Positions 1 through 6,745 are shown, numbered from the stretch's first letter. The stretch: DNA of 64,000 bases from Nostoc sp. TCL26-01 (GCF_013393945.1 NZ_CP040297.1:834001-898000), one strand, 5' to 3'. Notes: a model not told the origin generated them from the letters alone. Made by a program: numbers and translations.

Positions 1-336
1 GACCATTAATTCTTCCGCCTGTTGAATATGCGCCAACAGCGTCTCTGTGGCACAATGCCATTCTTCAATAGGTAATGTTGTTGCTTCCACTTTCGTCAGA
101 CATTCCATCTGATATGGTTCTAATTTTGACAAAGACTTGCCTACAATATCTCCAGCACCCCATAGCCCTAAAGCGACTGTTGTGCCATTTTCTAAATAGC
201 TAAAAGTCCTGACAAAACCAGCTTCAATCTTCCATAAACTATTTTGTTGTTCTGGAAGAAACGATCGCCGCGAGAAAATTTGCTTAGTATTCTTACTGGC
301 TGGCTGAGAAATGCTTGAGTATAAAGACACCACCAT
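1..336 (-). CDS. Crp/Fnr-family transcriptional regulator, N-terminal part, cut by window edge
   Basis: Reading the minus strand from ATG at 336 gives 112 open codons that run off the window edge. The sequence has the pattern of the cyclic-nucleotide-binding-like sensor domain of Crp/Fnr proteins: RSFLPEQQNSLWKIEAGFV near residues 24-42, then a turn region with ALGLWGAGDIVG around residues 53-64. It lacks the long N-terminal lead of NtcA and resembles the short Crp-like regulators common in filamentous cyanobacteria. The DNA-binding helix-turn-helix would lie outside the window. The target genes cannot be told. The family is fairly sure; the start is the only ATG before an AT-rich upstream region. 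Confidence 0.7.
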   Translation of the reverse strand, partial: MVVSLYSSISQPASKNTKQIFSRRSFLPEQQNSLWKIEAGFVRTFSYLENGTTVALGLWGAGDIVGKSLSKLEPYQMECLTKVEATTLPIEEWHCATETLLAHIQQAEELMV

Positions 337-805
337 ATATAGTACGATTCCCCGATAAACTAACCGTAGTATATTTATATCAGTTTCTCACAACTTGTGA
401 GTATTGTAGTTAACAATTTGTGGCTAGGATGAGTCTAAGCTTGGGTTTGAATCTCACTTCATCCCCATAGTGACGATATGTGTCAGCCTGGACTCGGTAT
501 CAGGGAAACTATGAAACCAGTGATAACTGGTAATCTTTGGCTAGATGTGTCTGTACCATTTGAGCTAGAGTAGAGAGCGATCGCAAATCATTAGACCTTT
601 TCAAGCGATAGATAGGGATAGACTGAGCTACGCTAGTGCATTGGAGGAATTGGCTTCTACTGTGTGTCTGATACCATCGAGTTCTCTTTTCTCTAACCTC
701 TAGCCCCTAACCTTTTATCTCTAGTTTCTAGCTTCTAGCCTCTGACTAATGGAAATCTCAAAATAATTGGTGACAATTTATACTATTTTAATTTTCTCTA
801 GTCGT

Positions 806-862
806 TATACTGATTTTTAGGTTCTACCTGGGAAATGTGAAGTGGCTTTGCCACTTCTTTTT
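806..862 (+). ncRNA. Candidate small RNA: consensus -10 plus intrinsic terminator, no ORF between
   Basis: TATACT at 806-811 is a near-consensus -10 element. About 27 bases further is a perfect 8-bp stem, GAAGTGGC (839-846) with GCCACTTC (850-857), a 3-base loop and a run of five T (858-862). No reading frame ends upstream of this terminator on the plus strand, so it would terminate a transcript of roughly 45 nt. No known cyanobacterial sRNA family was recognised. It may instead be a terminator for a lost gene or part of a repeat. Confidence 0.3.
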
Positions 863-908
863 ATGAGTACTATAGCTTGGCACAAAAATAAAAAGCAATT
901 TTATCAAA

Positions 909-954
909 CAGAATTCAGAAATCAGGAGTCAGAATTCAGCATGAATTGGAGTCC
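909..954. repeat. Dispersed repeat, copy 1 (GAATTCAG / GGAGTCAGAATTCAGC type)
   Basis: The core GGAGTCAGAATTCAGCATGA is shared with 6931-6975 and 9161-9209. This copy has AAATCAGGAGTC where the others have GGAGTCAGGAGTC. All three are intergenic and all contain two GAATTC-containing half-repeats. Confidence 0.7.
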
Positions 955-1068
955 AACTGGGTAGCAAATATTGCTTTAAAATCGTACTACGTTCCGCTAT
1001 GCGCTTTCGTCTCTGGTGGGCGAAAAAAGACATCGACCGAATTTAATTCTACGTTGCCCGAAATCCTT

Positions 1069-1097
1069 GTAGAGACGTTGCACTGCAACGTCTCTAC
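1069..1097. repeat. Perfect 14-bp inverted repeat (GTAGAGACGTTGCA family), copy 1
   Basis: GTAGAGACGTTGCA at 1069-1082 and its exact complement at 1084-1097, with a one-base centre. Related foldbacks are at 6177-6205, 10434-10461 and 43903-43930. Copies 1 and 4 (10434) also share the flanking AATCCTT. Confidence 0.8.
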
Positions 1098-1361
1098 ATT
1101 CATTTTCGGAGATTTCTAAAAATTAAAATATTCTTCCTAATTAAAACCCTATTCCTGTCTTACAAAGGTCAGATGCCTGCGGCAAGCCGCAAAGCGTCTA
1201 CGGCGGTTCGCCATAAGGCGTTCCCGCAGAGTAGCCGCCGCTCCGACTTTGCGCTTTATGGCTAGAGTATTCTGTATTCTGACTCCTTTTTATATTTTTC
1301 TGCTCAAATTAATTTGATACTTTCATCCCTGTCATACCAGTTTTACTTTTTGTTTTCTCAA

Positions 1362-2051
1362 TCAAAATTTTTCTACCCAGGGGCGCAATTCAACTTCCCA
1401 TGTCCAAGCACTACGGGGTTGGTAGAGAATGTTGAGATAAGTTTGCGCAATAGCATCTGGATCAAGTAAACTATCTGGTTGAGCTTCTGACTCAATACGG
1501 CTAGCAGAACGAATTGCACCATCAATCACAAAATGTGCCACATGGATATTTTGCGGAGCAAGTTCACGGGCTATACTCTGAGCTAAACCCCGCAATGCAA
1601 ATTTACCCATTGCAAACGGAGCAGAATGGGGATAACCTTTAACACTAGCGGAAGCACCTGTAAAGAAAATCGCTCCTCCACCTATAGCCAACTGACGTTT
1701 TGCTGCTGCTTGTGCTACCAAAAAACCACCATAGGCAGTGATTTCTAAAGTTTTAGCAACATCAGCAGGATCAAGTTCAACTAGCGCACCTCGAACTCGC
1801 CAACTGGGATTATATACAACTACCGTTGGCACTCCTAGTTGTTGTTCGACATTTTGAAACAGTTGTTCCACTTCATCTGGTTGAGAAGCATCAGCCGCAA
1901 AATTGACTGCTCCAATCTCATCAGATAATACACTCAGCTTATCAATTTGACGTGCTGCTAAAGCAACAGAGAAACCTTCTTTTGCAAATAATCGCGCTAA
2001 AGATGCGCTAAGTCCGCTACCAGCCCCCACAATTAATGCAATGTTTGTCAT
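1362..2051 (-). CDS. SDR-family protein with Phe in place of the catalytic Tyr
   Basis: A 229-residue short-chain dehydrogenase/reductase-like protein. The Rossmann loop is GAGSGLS (residues 9-15), an incomplete match to TGxxxGIG. The active-site serine region TGASAS lies at 131-136. The usual YxxxK reads FAMGK (146-150), so Tyr is replaced by Phe while Lys150 remains. This is the signature of the atypical SDR_c10-type subgroup, whose members resemble classical SDRs but lack the catalytic Tyr. Substrate and reaction are unknown, and it may bind NAD(P) without normal reductase activity. It is co-oriented with the methyltransferase upstream at 2117-2926, with 65 bases between them, so co-transcription is possible. 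Confidence 0.8.
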   Translation of the reverse strand: MTNIALIVGAGSGLSASLARLFAKEGFSVALAARQIDKLSVLSDEIGAVNFAADASQPDEVEQLFQNVEQQLGVPTVVVYNPSWRVRGALVELDPADVAKTLEITAYGGFLVAQAAAKRQLAIGGGAIFFTGASASVKGYPHSAPFAMGKFALRGLAQSIARELAPQNIHVAHFVIDGAIRSASRIESEAQPDSLLDPDAIAQTYLNILYQPRSAWTWEVELRPWVEKF

Positions 2052-2116
2052 ATGTTTTACTTCTCTTCATTTTGGGAATCTTTTTAGGTTACACCATTTC
2101 CACAAAATACAAAGCA

Positions 2117-2926
2117 TCAAATTGCTCTATAAGACCATATTTCAAACTTAGCTTCAGAGGAAATCATAGTTTTACCAGAGCCATAATAATCGAGACAAAA
2201 CTCAGCAAATTCATTCATTACTTGCTCAAAAACTTCATCTGATACTTGCCAACATAAACCGTAGGCTCTTGCTTGGAAAAAACTCAGTAACTCCTCAACT
2301 GTATTACTAACCATCCATGCTTTAGCTACTAAGTAATTCGCTGCATAACCCTGGCTTTGCAAATATTCTTCTACATCTATCTCTGGAGTTTTTTTGTCAA
2401 TCTGGGGTGGTTTTTGGTTAATGCTTACATACTTAGATAATACTTGACGGAAATATCCTTCAAATTCTTTTCGGGCTGGTGGGGTAATCCATTGACAATT
2501 GAGATAAAAACCTCCAGGCTTTAGCACACGATTAATATCATCTAAAAAATTTCGCCAATTGACAACAGTATGTAGCATATGAACAGTTAATACAACATCA
2601 AAACTGTTGTCTGCAAAAGGTAATTGTGAAGCATCAGCATTGATAAGTTGCAAGTTAGGAGGAACGACATCAAATTTGCGCCGAAACTGATCAAGCATTT
2701 CGGAAGAGATATCAATTCCTGTCACAAAATAACCGCGTCTGACAAGCGGCATCATATTTAGACCTGTGCCAATACCAGGTTCTAAAAAAGATGTTTTAGA
2801 TGTAGCACTAGTCAAATTAATAATAAAATCAGCTACTTCTTCTGCAATTGACTCAGTTAACCAGCGTGTTTGGTCATATATTTGTGCAATGTTGTCGTAG
2901 TAGTTAGACTTTCTCATATATGGCAC
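2117..2926 (-). CDS. Class I SAM-dependent methyltransferase
   Basis: Up to 269 residues. Motif I reads FLEPGIGTGLNM (about 47-58), the acidic post-I region GIDISSEMLDQF follows, and a motif like FADNSFDVVLTVHMLH sits near 104-119, all typical of the Methyltransf_11/25 fold. The acceptor substrate cannot be inferred. The longest frame begins at GTG 2926; an in-frame ATG at 2917 is an equally likely start, and neither has a clear Shine-Dalgarno. The gene begins about 65 bases beyond an attC-like foldback (2991-3078) on the same strand, which is where the next cassette in an integron array would start, so it may be an old gene cassette. Confidence 0.8.
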   Translation of the reverse strand: MPYMRKSNYYDNIAQIYDQTRWLTESIAEEVADFIINLTSATSKTSFLEPGIGTGLNMMPLVRRGYFVTGIDISSEMLDQFRRKFDVVPPNLQLINADASQLPFADNSFDVVLTVHMLHTVVNWRNFLDDINRVLKPGGFYLNCQWITPPARKEFEGYFRQVLSKYVSINQKPPQIDKKTPEIDVEEYLQSQGYAANYLVAKAWMVSNTVEELLSFFQARAYGLCWQVSDEVFEQVMNEFAEFCLDYYGSGKTMISSEAKFEIWSYRAI

Positions 2927-2990
2927 AAAACAAAAGTGATTACCGCCAAGGCTATCTTGGCAAGAGGAAAAACTGAGGATGTGAAAAAAT

Positions 2991-3078
2991 ATTTAACGGT
3001 CGCGCTCACCGGACGCTAGTAACTTCTTGGACTCAACGAAAAGACTCAAAATGGTCGGGTGTATGCGGATTGTTAGGC
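2991..3078 (-). repeat. attC-like recombination site, copy 1
   Basis: On the minus strand the 88-bp element starts GCCTAAC (3078-3072) and ends GTTAAAT (2997-2991), matching the integron attC core consensuses RYYYAAC and GTTRRRY. The inner arms are imperfectly complementary (CCGCATACACCCGAC against GTCCGGTGAGCGCGA), with the left arm about one base longer, as in attC sites where an extrahelical base sets polarity. It lies 104 bp past the stop of the minus-strand gene 3182-3931. It is related in sequence, including about 55 bp of flank, to 4885-4971. Confidence 0.55.
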
Positions 3079-3181
3079 TTCTGTTTGAGAATAAGATAGG
3101 ATTCTTCATGCTTTTTATGGACTTGGCGCTCTGTTAGGTTCTACGATCAAGACAACACCTTTCATCCCCCCTGATTCTAGA

Positions 3182-3931
3182 CTACTGAATTTCTAAGCCA
3201 TTTTTCTTGATGGAAATGCGATCTACACTCGTTTGCAGTAATGTTTCCAGATAGCCTTTACTCGCAGTCTTAAGCCGAATCGCAATTTGAGGATTGGGCG
3301 TTTGTTTGAGCGCTAGATTTAATCCACCTACATACATTCCCAGAATCGCCATTTGTTCATATAGTTCCCGCTTTTGCACTGCTGTAGCTGTTTGAAACTG
3401 AGGACTGGTTGAGATTGCAGTCCGCATCTGTTTTACAACGACTTCCACCTGAGAAGAGTTGAGCTGTGTTCCTTGATAGGTTTCATAATTCAGAATCACA
3501 AATGCCGCCATCGCTCCTGCTAAATCATTCGCTGGGATATTAAACTGCTCTTCTAATTTGGGGTATCTAGCCAATAGTTGACTAAATACCTTTTCAACAG
3601 TCTGACGCTGCGCTTCAGGAGCAGATTGAGCTAACTTCTTCGGCATCGTTGCGCCATTCGGTTGGGGTACTGTAATGGTGGAAGTTTGAGTCGCAGGCAC
3701 TTTAGATGGAGAAACAGTCGTTGTTTCCCTACGAACTAGGCGGTTGCCTCGACGCGACTTAAGTGGGTCTACTAAACGATTCAAAAACTTCTGATGAAAT
3801 AAGTTGGAGTAAAAATCACCGTTTCTGAGCAAAGCGCTATCAGAGAATGAATCAACTCCTTGCGCCAAAGTTGCTACAGGTATCGTAGAGATCGCTATCG
3901 CGATCCACATACTCCTCCAATGCTTTAACAT
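3182..3931 (-). CDS. Exported protein of unknown function (DUF6683-like)
   Basis: 249 residues starting with a signal peptide: basic MLKHWR, hydrophobic core WIAIAISTIPVA, and a probable cleavage site after TLAQ (about residue 24). A Thr/Ser/Pro-rich linker follows (about 70-95). The C-terminal helical domain contains LARYPKLEEQFNIPANDLAG and a run AMAAFVILNYETYQG (about 138-155), which resembles the DUF6683 family from memory. It probably acts in the periplasm or outside the cell; no enzymatic motif is visible. Its 3' end is followed by an attC-like site and its 5' side faces the decayed integrase, so it sits where the first cassette of an integron would be. Confidence 0.65.
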   Translation of the reverse strand: MLKHWRSMWIAIAISTIPVATLAQGVDSFSDSALLRNGDFYSNLFHQKFLNRLVDPLKSRRGNRLVRRETTTVSPSKVPATQTSTITVPQPNGATMPKKLAQSAPEAQRQTVEKVFSQLLARYPKLEEQFNIPANDLAGAMAAFVILNYETYQGTQLNSSQVEVVVKQMRTAISTSPQFQTATAVQKRELYEQMAILGMYVGGLNLALKQTPNPQIAIRLKTASKGYLETLLQTSVDRISIKKNGLEIQ

Positions 3932-4027
3932 CTATTCCTCCTCTAATCAACAGTTAATTGACAATAATATAGAGCAAGTTGCTAGAAATCAAAACTGCCA
4001 TGTATCTGCATGAATCATAACTATATT

Positions 4028-4052
4028 ATTATACGGAAAGTCTCCGTATAAT
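4028..4052. promoter_or_regulatory. Perfect 10-bp palindrome, candidate operator
   Basis: ATTATACGGA-(5)-TCCGTATAAT. The half-site TCCGTATA recurs as direct repeats to the right. There is no T-run directly adjoining either arm, so an operator is more likely than a terminator. Confidence 0.45.
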
Positions 4053-4139
4053 CTTTTGTCAATCCTAATATATCGAGCATTACAACAAACTCCTGTCTGA
4101 ACATAGGGAAAACTGCTTTTTACATCCCTATCTGGGTAT

Positions 4140-4275
4140 TGTATAGAATTTTTCCATATAACCACCCTTCACGGGAGGATTATAGGGAATTTTTCCGTAT
4201 ATCCCTTGGTATTATCAAGAGTTTTTCCGTATAACATCCTTATTTAGAGCATTAAATGGAATTTTTCTGAATAAC
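4140..4275. repeat. Four degenerate direct repeats, AATTTTTCCGTATAAC type
   Basis: Units read AATTTTTCCATATAACC (about 4147), AATTTTTCCGTATATCC (about 4189), GTTTTTCCGTATAACATCC (about 4217) and AATTTTTCTGAATAACACA (about 4260). They share the half-site of the palindrome at 4028-4052. They lie within 140 bp of the integrase remnant start. Confidence 0.55.
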
Positions 4276-4282
4276 ACATCCT

Positions 4283-4523
4283 ATGGAGCAACGCCCTAAG
4301 AAACTGCTTGAACAGGTGTAATATGTTATCAGGCTTAAGCACTATTCTTATCAAACAGAGAAAATCTATATCTACTGGATTAGACGCTATATCCTTTTTC
4401 ATAATAAGCGCCATCCTAAAGATATGGGAAGTAATGGAAATTGAAGAATTTTTAACACATCTTGCTGTCAATGAAAATGTGACTGCATCAACCCAAAACC
4501 CAACACTTCATGCTGTTAATTAA
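4283..4523 (+). pseudogene. intI: Integron integrase (IntI-type tyrosine recombinase) N-terminal remnant
   Basis: From ATG 4283 the frame reads MEQRPKKLLEQV, then a TAA stop (4319-4321), then continues with YVIRLKHYSYQTEKIYIYW and IRRYILFHNKRHPKDMGS. After an apparent one-base insertion near 4433 it continues in the next frame as MEIEEFLTHLAVNENVTAS and TQNPTLHAVN before a second stop at 4521-4523. This is the N-terminal core-binding (SAM-like) domain of the integron-integrase family, where RTE/QTEK...Y..W...F..FH..RHP...G..E.E.FL..LA....VAASTQNQAL is the conserved pattern. The catalytic C-terminal domain (R-H-R-Y) is absent, so the gene is dead. Its orientation, divergent from the minus-strand cassette-like genes at 2117-3931, is the standard intI arrangement. 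Confidence 0.75.
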
Positions 4524-4884
4524 GTTCCTTTATGGCACAAGATTACACTGTTAGATATTAATAATACTATTTATAAACATGAACTAGCCGTCAATGAGAT
4601 TGCTGATTAATTTACCCATTTCCTAACTTTCTGGTTGGTGATTCTGTTTGCAGAAGAACAAGTCTCATCTCAGCCAGAACGCTGCACTCGATTTATTGCT
4701 GGTGCGTTCGGCGCTTCGCGATCGCCCAACTGACAGATAATTATACTTGTCGCCAAAAGCTACTTCATGTAGAGAAAGTTACTCCTATGCGCCAGTGGTC
4801 TGCACGTCAAGCTTCCAGATTAAAGAAAAGTAATTACCGTCAAAGCTATATTGGCGAGAGAAGAAACTAAAGATATGAAAAAAT
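4524..4884. other. Decayed sequence after the integrase remnant
   Basis: No intact gene. Several short frames with stops are present, and I could not match any to the catalytic half of IntI. The last 55 bp (from about 4828) are similar to 2934-2990, which precedes the other attC-like site on the plus strand. A HIP1-containing GC-rich patch lies near 4705-4730. Confidence 0.4.
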
Positions 4885-4971
4885 ATTTAACGACCCCAAT
4901 CACCGGACACAGATACCCTCTGCAACGCACCGATCGCTTGACATTGTTCCGGTGCATTGGGATTGTTAGGC
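4885..4971 (-). repeat. attC-like recombination site, copy 2
   Basis: On the minus strand: GCCTAAC (4971-4965), then TCCCAATGCACCGGA, a 38-base centre, then TCCGGTGATTGGGG and GTTAAAT (4891-4885). The two inner arms pair over 14 bases with a single extra G in the left arm, exactly the asymmetry used by IntI to read attC polarity. The site begins 18 bp past the stop codon of the minus-strand methyltransferase gene 4989-5837, the normal position for the attC of a cassette. The 87-bp length is in the attC range. Confidence 0.65.
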
Positions 4972-4988
4972 GGCGATCAACGACTACT

Positions 4989-5837
4989 TCAAGTTTCAGC
5001 CTTACGACCCAGTATATACAAAGTAGTGAGATCATCCCAGATTCCCTCCTCAGTTTGGAGAGATTCTAGTTCTGCATCAAATTCCGCTTTAGCTTGCGCC
5101 AACTGTGCTGATGAAAGTTGCGATAACCCATTGCCTAATATTTTGAGAGAGGTAGATGAAGGACGCACAACAACCCCCTCCCAAGTTGCTTTTACTTTCT
5201 CTAGGTTCGTATAGCTGCCGTGCTGCTCTATTCTGATTTCAACTGCCTCAAAACCAGCATTGATAAATAAATCTTGGCACTGCTCAACGGAACCAATCCG
5301 ATTGCTAGCTTCTAGCGAAACGCCATATTTTGCAAACACTTTTCGTAAAATAACAGCCCCAACATAGGCTGTATCAGCAGGAGTATGAACACCGATTCGA
5401 CCACCAGGCTTGAGAAATTGATACCACAGCCGTAAAGTCGCTTCTTTATCTTCCATCCAGGGAAATGTGTTTGCACACAAAATATGGTCAAAATGATTGG
5501 CTGGATAATCGAGAGCCTCAGCATCTGCAAGTTGGAACTCCACGTTACCGAGTCCTAATACGTTAACTTTGCTCTGTGCTTGCTCTAGCATCCCAGCAGA
5601 AATATCGATTCCAATCACCTGCCCCCGATCACCAACGATTTGAGCCGCCGCGATCGCAAGATGACCTGTTCCTGTTCCAATATCTAAAACTGTTTGCCCA
5701 GCAGTAACCTGTGAATATTCAAGTAGGCGACGACAAATTTGAACGTGCCAGTCGCTATTGTCATAGGTTTGACTTCTGCGATCGTAGGAATCCGCAACCC
5801 CTTGCTTGTAATCGTTTAATTCAAGTTGGTTCACCAT
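4989..5837 (-). CDS. Class I SAM-dependent methyltransferase (UbiE/ArsM-like), possible gene cassette
   Basis: 282 residues. Motif I is VLDIGTGTGHLAIAAAQ (about 50-66), followed by GQVIGIDISAGMLEQAQ, then LADAEALDYPANHFDHILC (motif II/III region, about 103-121) and LKPGGRIGVHTP. The methyltransferase core is complete. The C-terminal 90 residues probably cap the acceptor site, and the acceptor is unknown. The gene is followed 18 bp downstream by a good attC-like foldback, giving the structure of an integron gene cassette. It shares no obvious close similarity with the methyltransferase at 2117-2926 beyond the fold. Confidence 0.82.
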   Translation of the reverse strand: MVNQLELNDYKQGVADSYDRRSQTYDNSDWHVQICRRLLEYSQVTAGQTVLDIGTGTGHLAIAAAQIVGDRGQVIGIDISAGMLEQAQSKVNVLGLGNVEFQLADAEALDYPANHFDHILCANTFPWMEDKEATLRLWYQFLKPGGRIGVHTPADTAYVGAVILRKVFAKYGVSLEASNRIGSVEQCQDLFINAGFEAVEIRIEQHGSYTNLEKVKATWEGVVVRPSSTSLKILGNGLSQLSSAQLAQAKAEFDAELESLQTEEGIWDDLTTLYILGRKAET

Positions 5838-5869
5838 CAGAACTTACTTAGGTTTGCTATATTGCATCT

Positions 5870-6171
5870 ATGGTCAAAATACTCCTCGTCACTGTCGGTG
5901 GTTCTTTCCAACCCATCATCACCGCCATCAAAAGTTTACAGCCCGATCGTATCATTTTTATCGCCTCTGATGGTGAAAAAGGTAGCAAGTCGCAAGTTAT
6001 CGGTGAGGGAACCCCTTGTGAAGTGCGTCGGGGTGCAGAAGTGCTGGAAAGATTACCCAATATTCCCACACAATTGGGACTGGGTGATCGCTTTCAAGGC
6101 CAGAGACAATTTAGTCAAGGTAGAGCGCGGAGAGATTACACAAAGAGTAGATACAAGTTTTCGCTCTTGAT
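5870..6171 (+). pseudogene. Broken CARF-domain gene of the TIGR02710 (CRISPR-associated) type
   Basis: From ATG 5870 the protein reads MVKILLVTVGGSFQPIITAI, then DRIIFIASDGEKGSKSQVIG, then CEVRRGAEVLERLPNIPTQL. This is the start of the Rossmann-like CARF sensor domain of TIGR02710-family proteins, with the GGS ligand-binding loop near residues 10-12. After about residue 77 the similarity stops. A piece in the next frame, ARDNLVKVERGEITQRVDTS (about 6096-6161), looks like a distant C-terminal part joined by a deletion. Full-length relatives are over 350 residues. No CRISPR array or cas gene is nearby, so this is a stray remnant. Confidence 0.5.
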
Positions 6172-6176
6172 AGTTA

Positions 6177-6205
6177 GTAGAGACGTAAAGTTGCTACGTC
6201 TCTAT
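6177..6205. terminator. 11-bp inverted repeat (GTAGAGACGTA family), possible terminator of the HCP gene
   Basis: GTAGAGACGTA (6177-6187) and TACGTCTCTAT (6195-6205) flank a 7-base loop, 10 bp past the stop of the minus-strand gene 6215-6745. It is a variant of the foldback at 1069-1097. On the minus strand it is followed by only short T/A stretches, so termination is plausible but not certain. Confidence 0.45.
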
Positions 6206-6214
6206 ATAGTGGAG

Positions 6215-6745
6215 TTAAAGACTGGGTGTTTTACCTGTTTGTGCTTGTGTGGCAATTGGTTTAACGTCACTATAACCCATTTGTCCGGCAAGCGATCGCA
6301 ATACAGAAATTTGCCCTTCAAAAGCTAATCCTTCAATTTGTGCCAGTAGATTATTAATATTCTCTGTTGCTTTATAAGTATCAGGCATTCCTACCACTGT
6401 CTTGCCCATTGCTACAGCCCAAGCATACCAAACTAACAACTGATTATTTTCTTTCAACGCTCCATAAGCACGAGAATATTCTGTGTCTTGACGATTCACA
6501 ATTTCCCGCATAATCCCTAATTGTTGTTCATCTGATAGTTGAAAAAAGTCTCCTAATAAAAGAGGTGCTAATTCTGGATCTGCGGCTGTGGGTGCGGCTG
6601 GAGTAATAGAATCACCCATTTTTTCATAAGTGAAATATAGCCAAGCTAATTTAGCATCTGTGTCTAATTTATTGAAAGCTTCGACTAACTTTTGCGTTTC
6701 ATGACTCAGCGCTTGGGGAACATTTTTATCGTAACTAGCAGTCAT
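6215..6745 (-). CDS. Helical carotenoid protein (HCP), OCP N-terminal domain homologue
   Basis: 176 residues covering the whole all-helical carotenoid-binding domain of the orange carotenoid protein without its NTF2-like C-terminal domain. Conserved features include KLAWLYFTYEKMGDSITPAA (32-51, with Trp35 at the position of the carotenoid-contacting Trp of OCP) and LLVWYAWAVAMGK (103-115, with Trp106). In this family the protein binds a ketocarotenoid; some paralogues quench phycobilisomes and others quench singlet oxygen, and the sequence alone does not say which this is. Its natural partner, a C-terminal domain homologue (CTDH), is encoded 2.8 kb away at 9564-9974. Confidence 0.9.
   Translation of the reverse strand: MTASYDKNVPQALSHETQKLVEAFNKLDTDAKLAWLYFTYEKMGDSITPAAPTAADPELAPLLLGDFFQLSDEQQLGIMREIVNRQDTEYSRAYGALKENNQLLVWYAWAVAMGKTVVGMPDTYKATENINNLLAQIEGLAFEGQISVLRSLAGQMGYSDVKPIATQAQTGKTPSL

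Larger units (their letters stand above)
337..1361. other. 1.0-kb intergenic region rich in small repeats
   Basis: No convincing protein gene. It holds an isolated promoter-like site and a strong hairpin terminator (806-862), a dispersed EcoRI-site-containing repeat (909-954), a 14-bp perfect inverted repeat (1069-1097), and a GC-rich composite of short palindromes at about 1170-1262 that includes GCGGCAAGCCGC and a CTACGGCGGTTCGCC segment. The GC-rich composite resembles the small dispersed repeats reported in Nostoc-type genomes. Confidence 0.6.
3932..4282. other. Intergenic region with operator-like palindrome and four TTTTTCCGTATAA-type repeats
   Basis: No gene seen. ATTATACGGA (4028-4037) and TCCGTATAAT (4043-4052) form a perfect 10-bp inverted repeat with a 5-base spacer, about 100 bp upstream of the start of the minus-strand gene 3182-3931. 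Four variants of a GAATTTTTCCGTATAAC-like unit follow near 4147, 4189, 4217 and 4260, the last three spaced 28-43 bp apart and ending just before the decayed integrase. This is where attI and the cassette promoter of an integron would lie. Whether the units are regulator half-sites or attI-type direct repeats cannot be decided. Confidence 0.5.

Noticed and set aside
2036..2242. Small plus-strand ORF with a hydrophobic start
   Set aside because: It overlaps the 3' end of a real minus-strand methyltransferase gene and the start of the SDR gene; the hydrophobicity comes from the antisense reading.
3130..3145. A third attC core-like GTTAGGT
   Set aside because: The seven bases fit GTTRRRY but there is no matching RYYYAAC box or paired inner arm at a suitable distance.
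4308..4523. A 71-codon plus-strand ORF that could be called a hypothetical gene
   Set aside because: Its start is a TTG and its sequence is the out-of-frame continuation of the integrase remnant; it makes sense only as part of the intI pseudogene 4283-4523.
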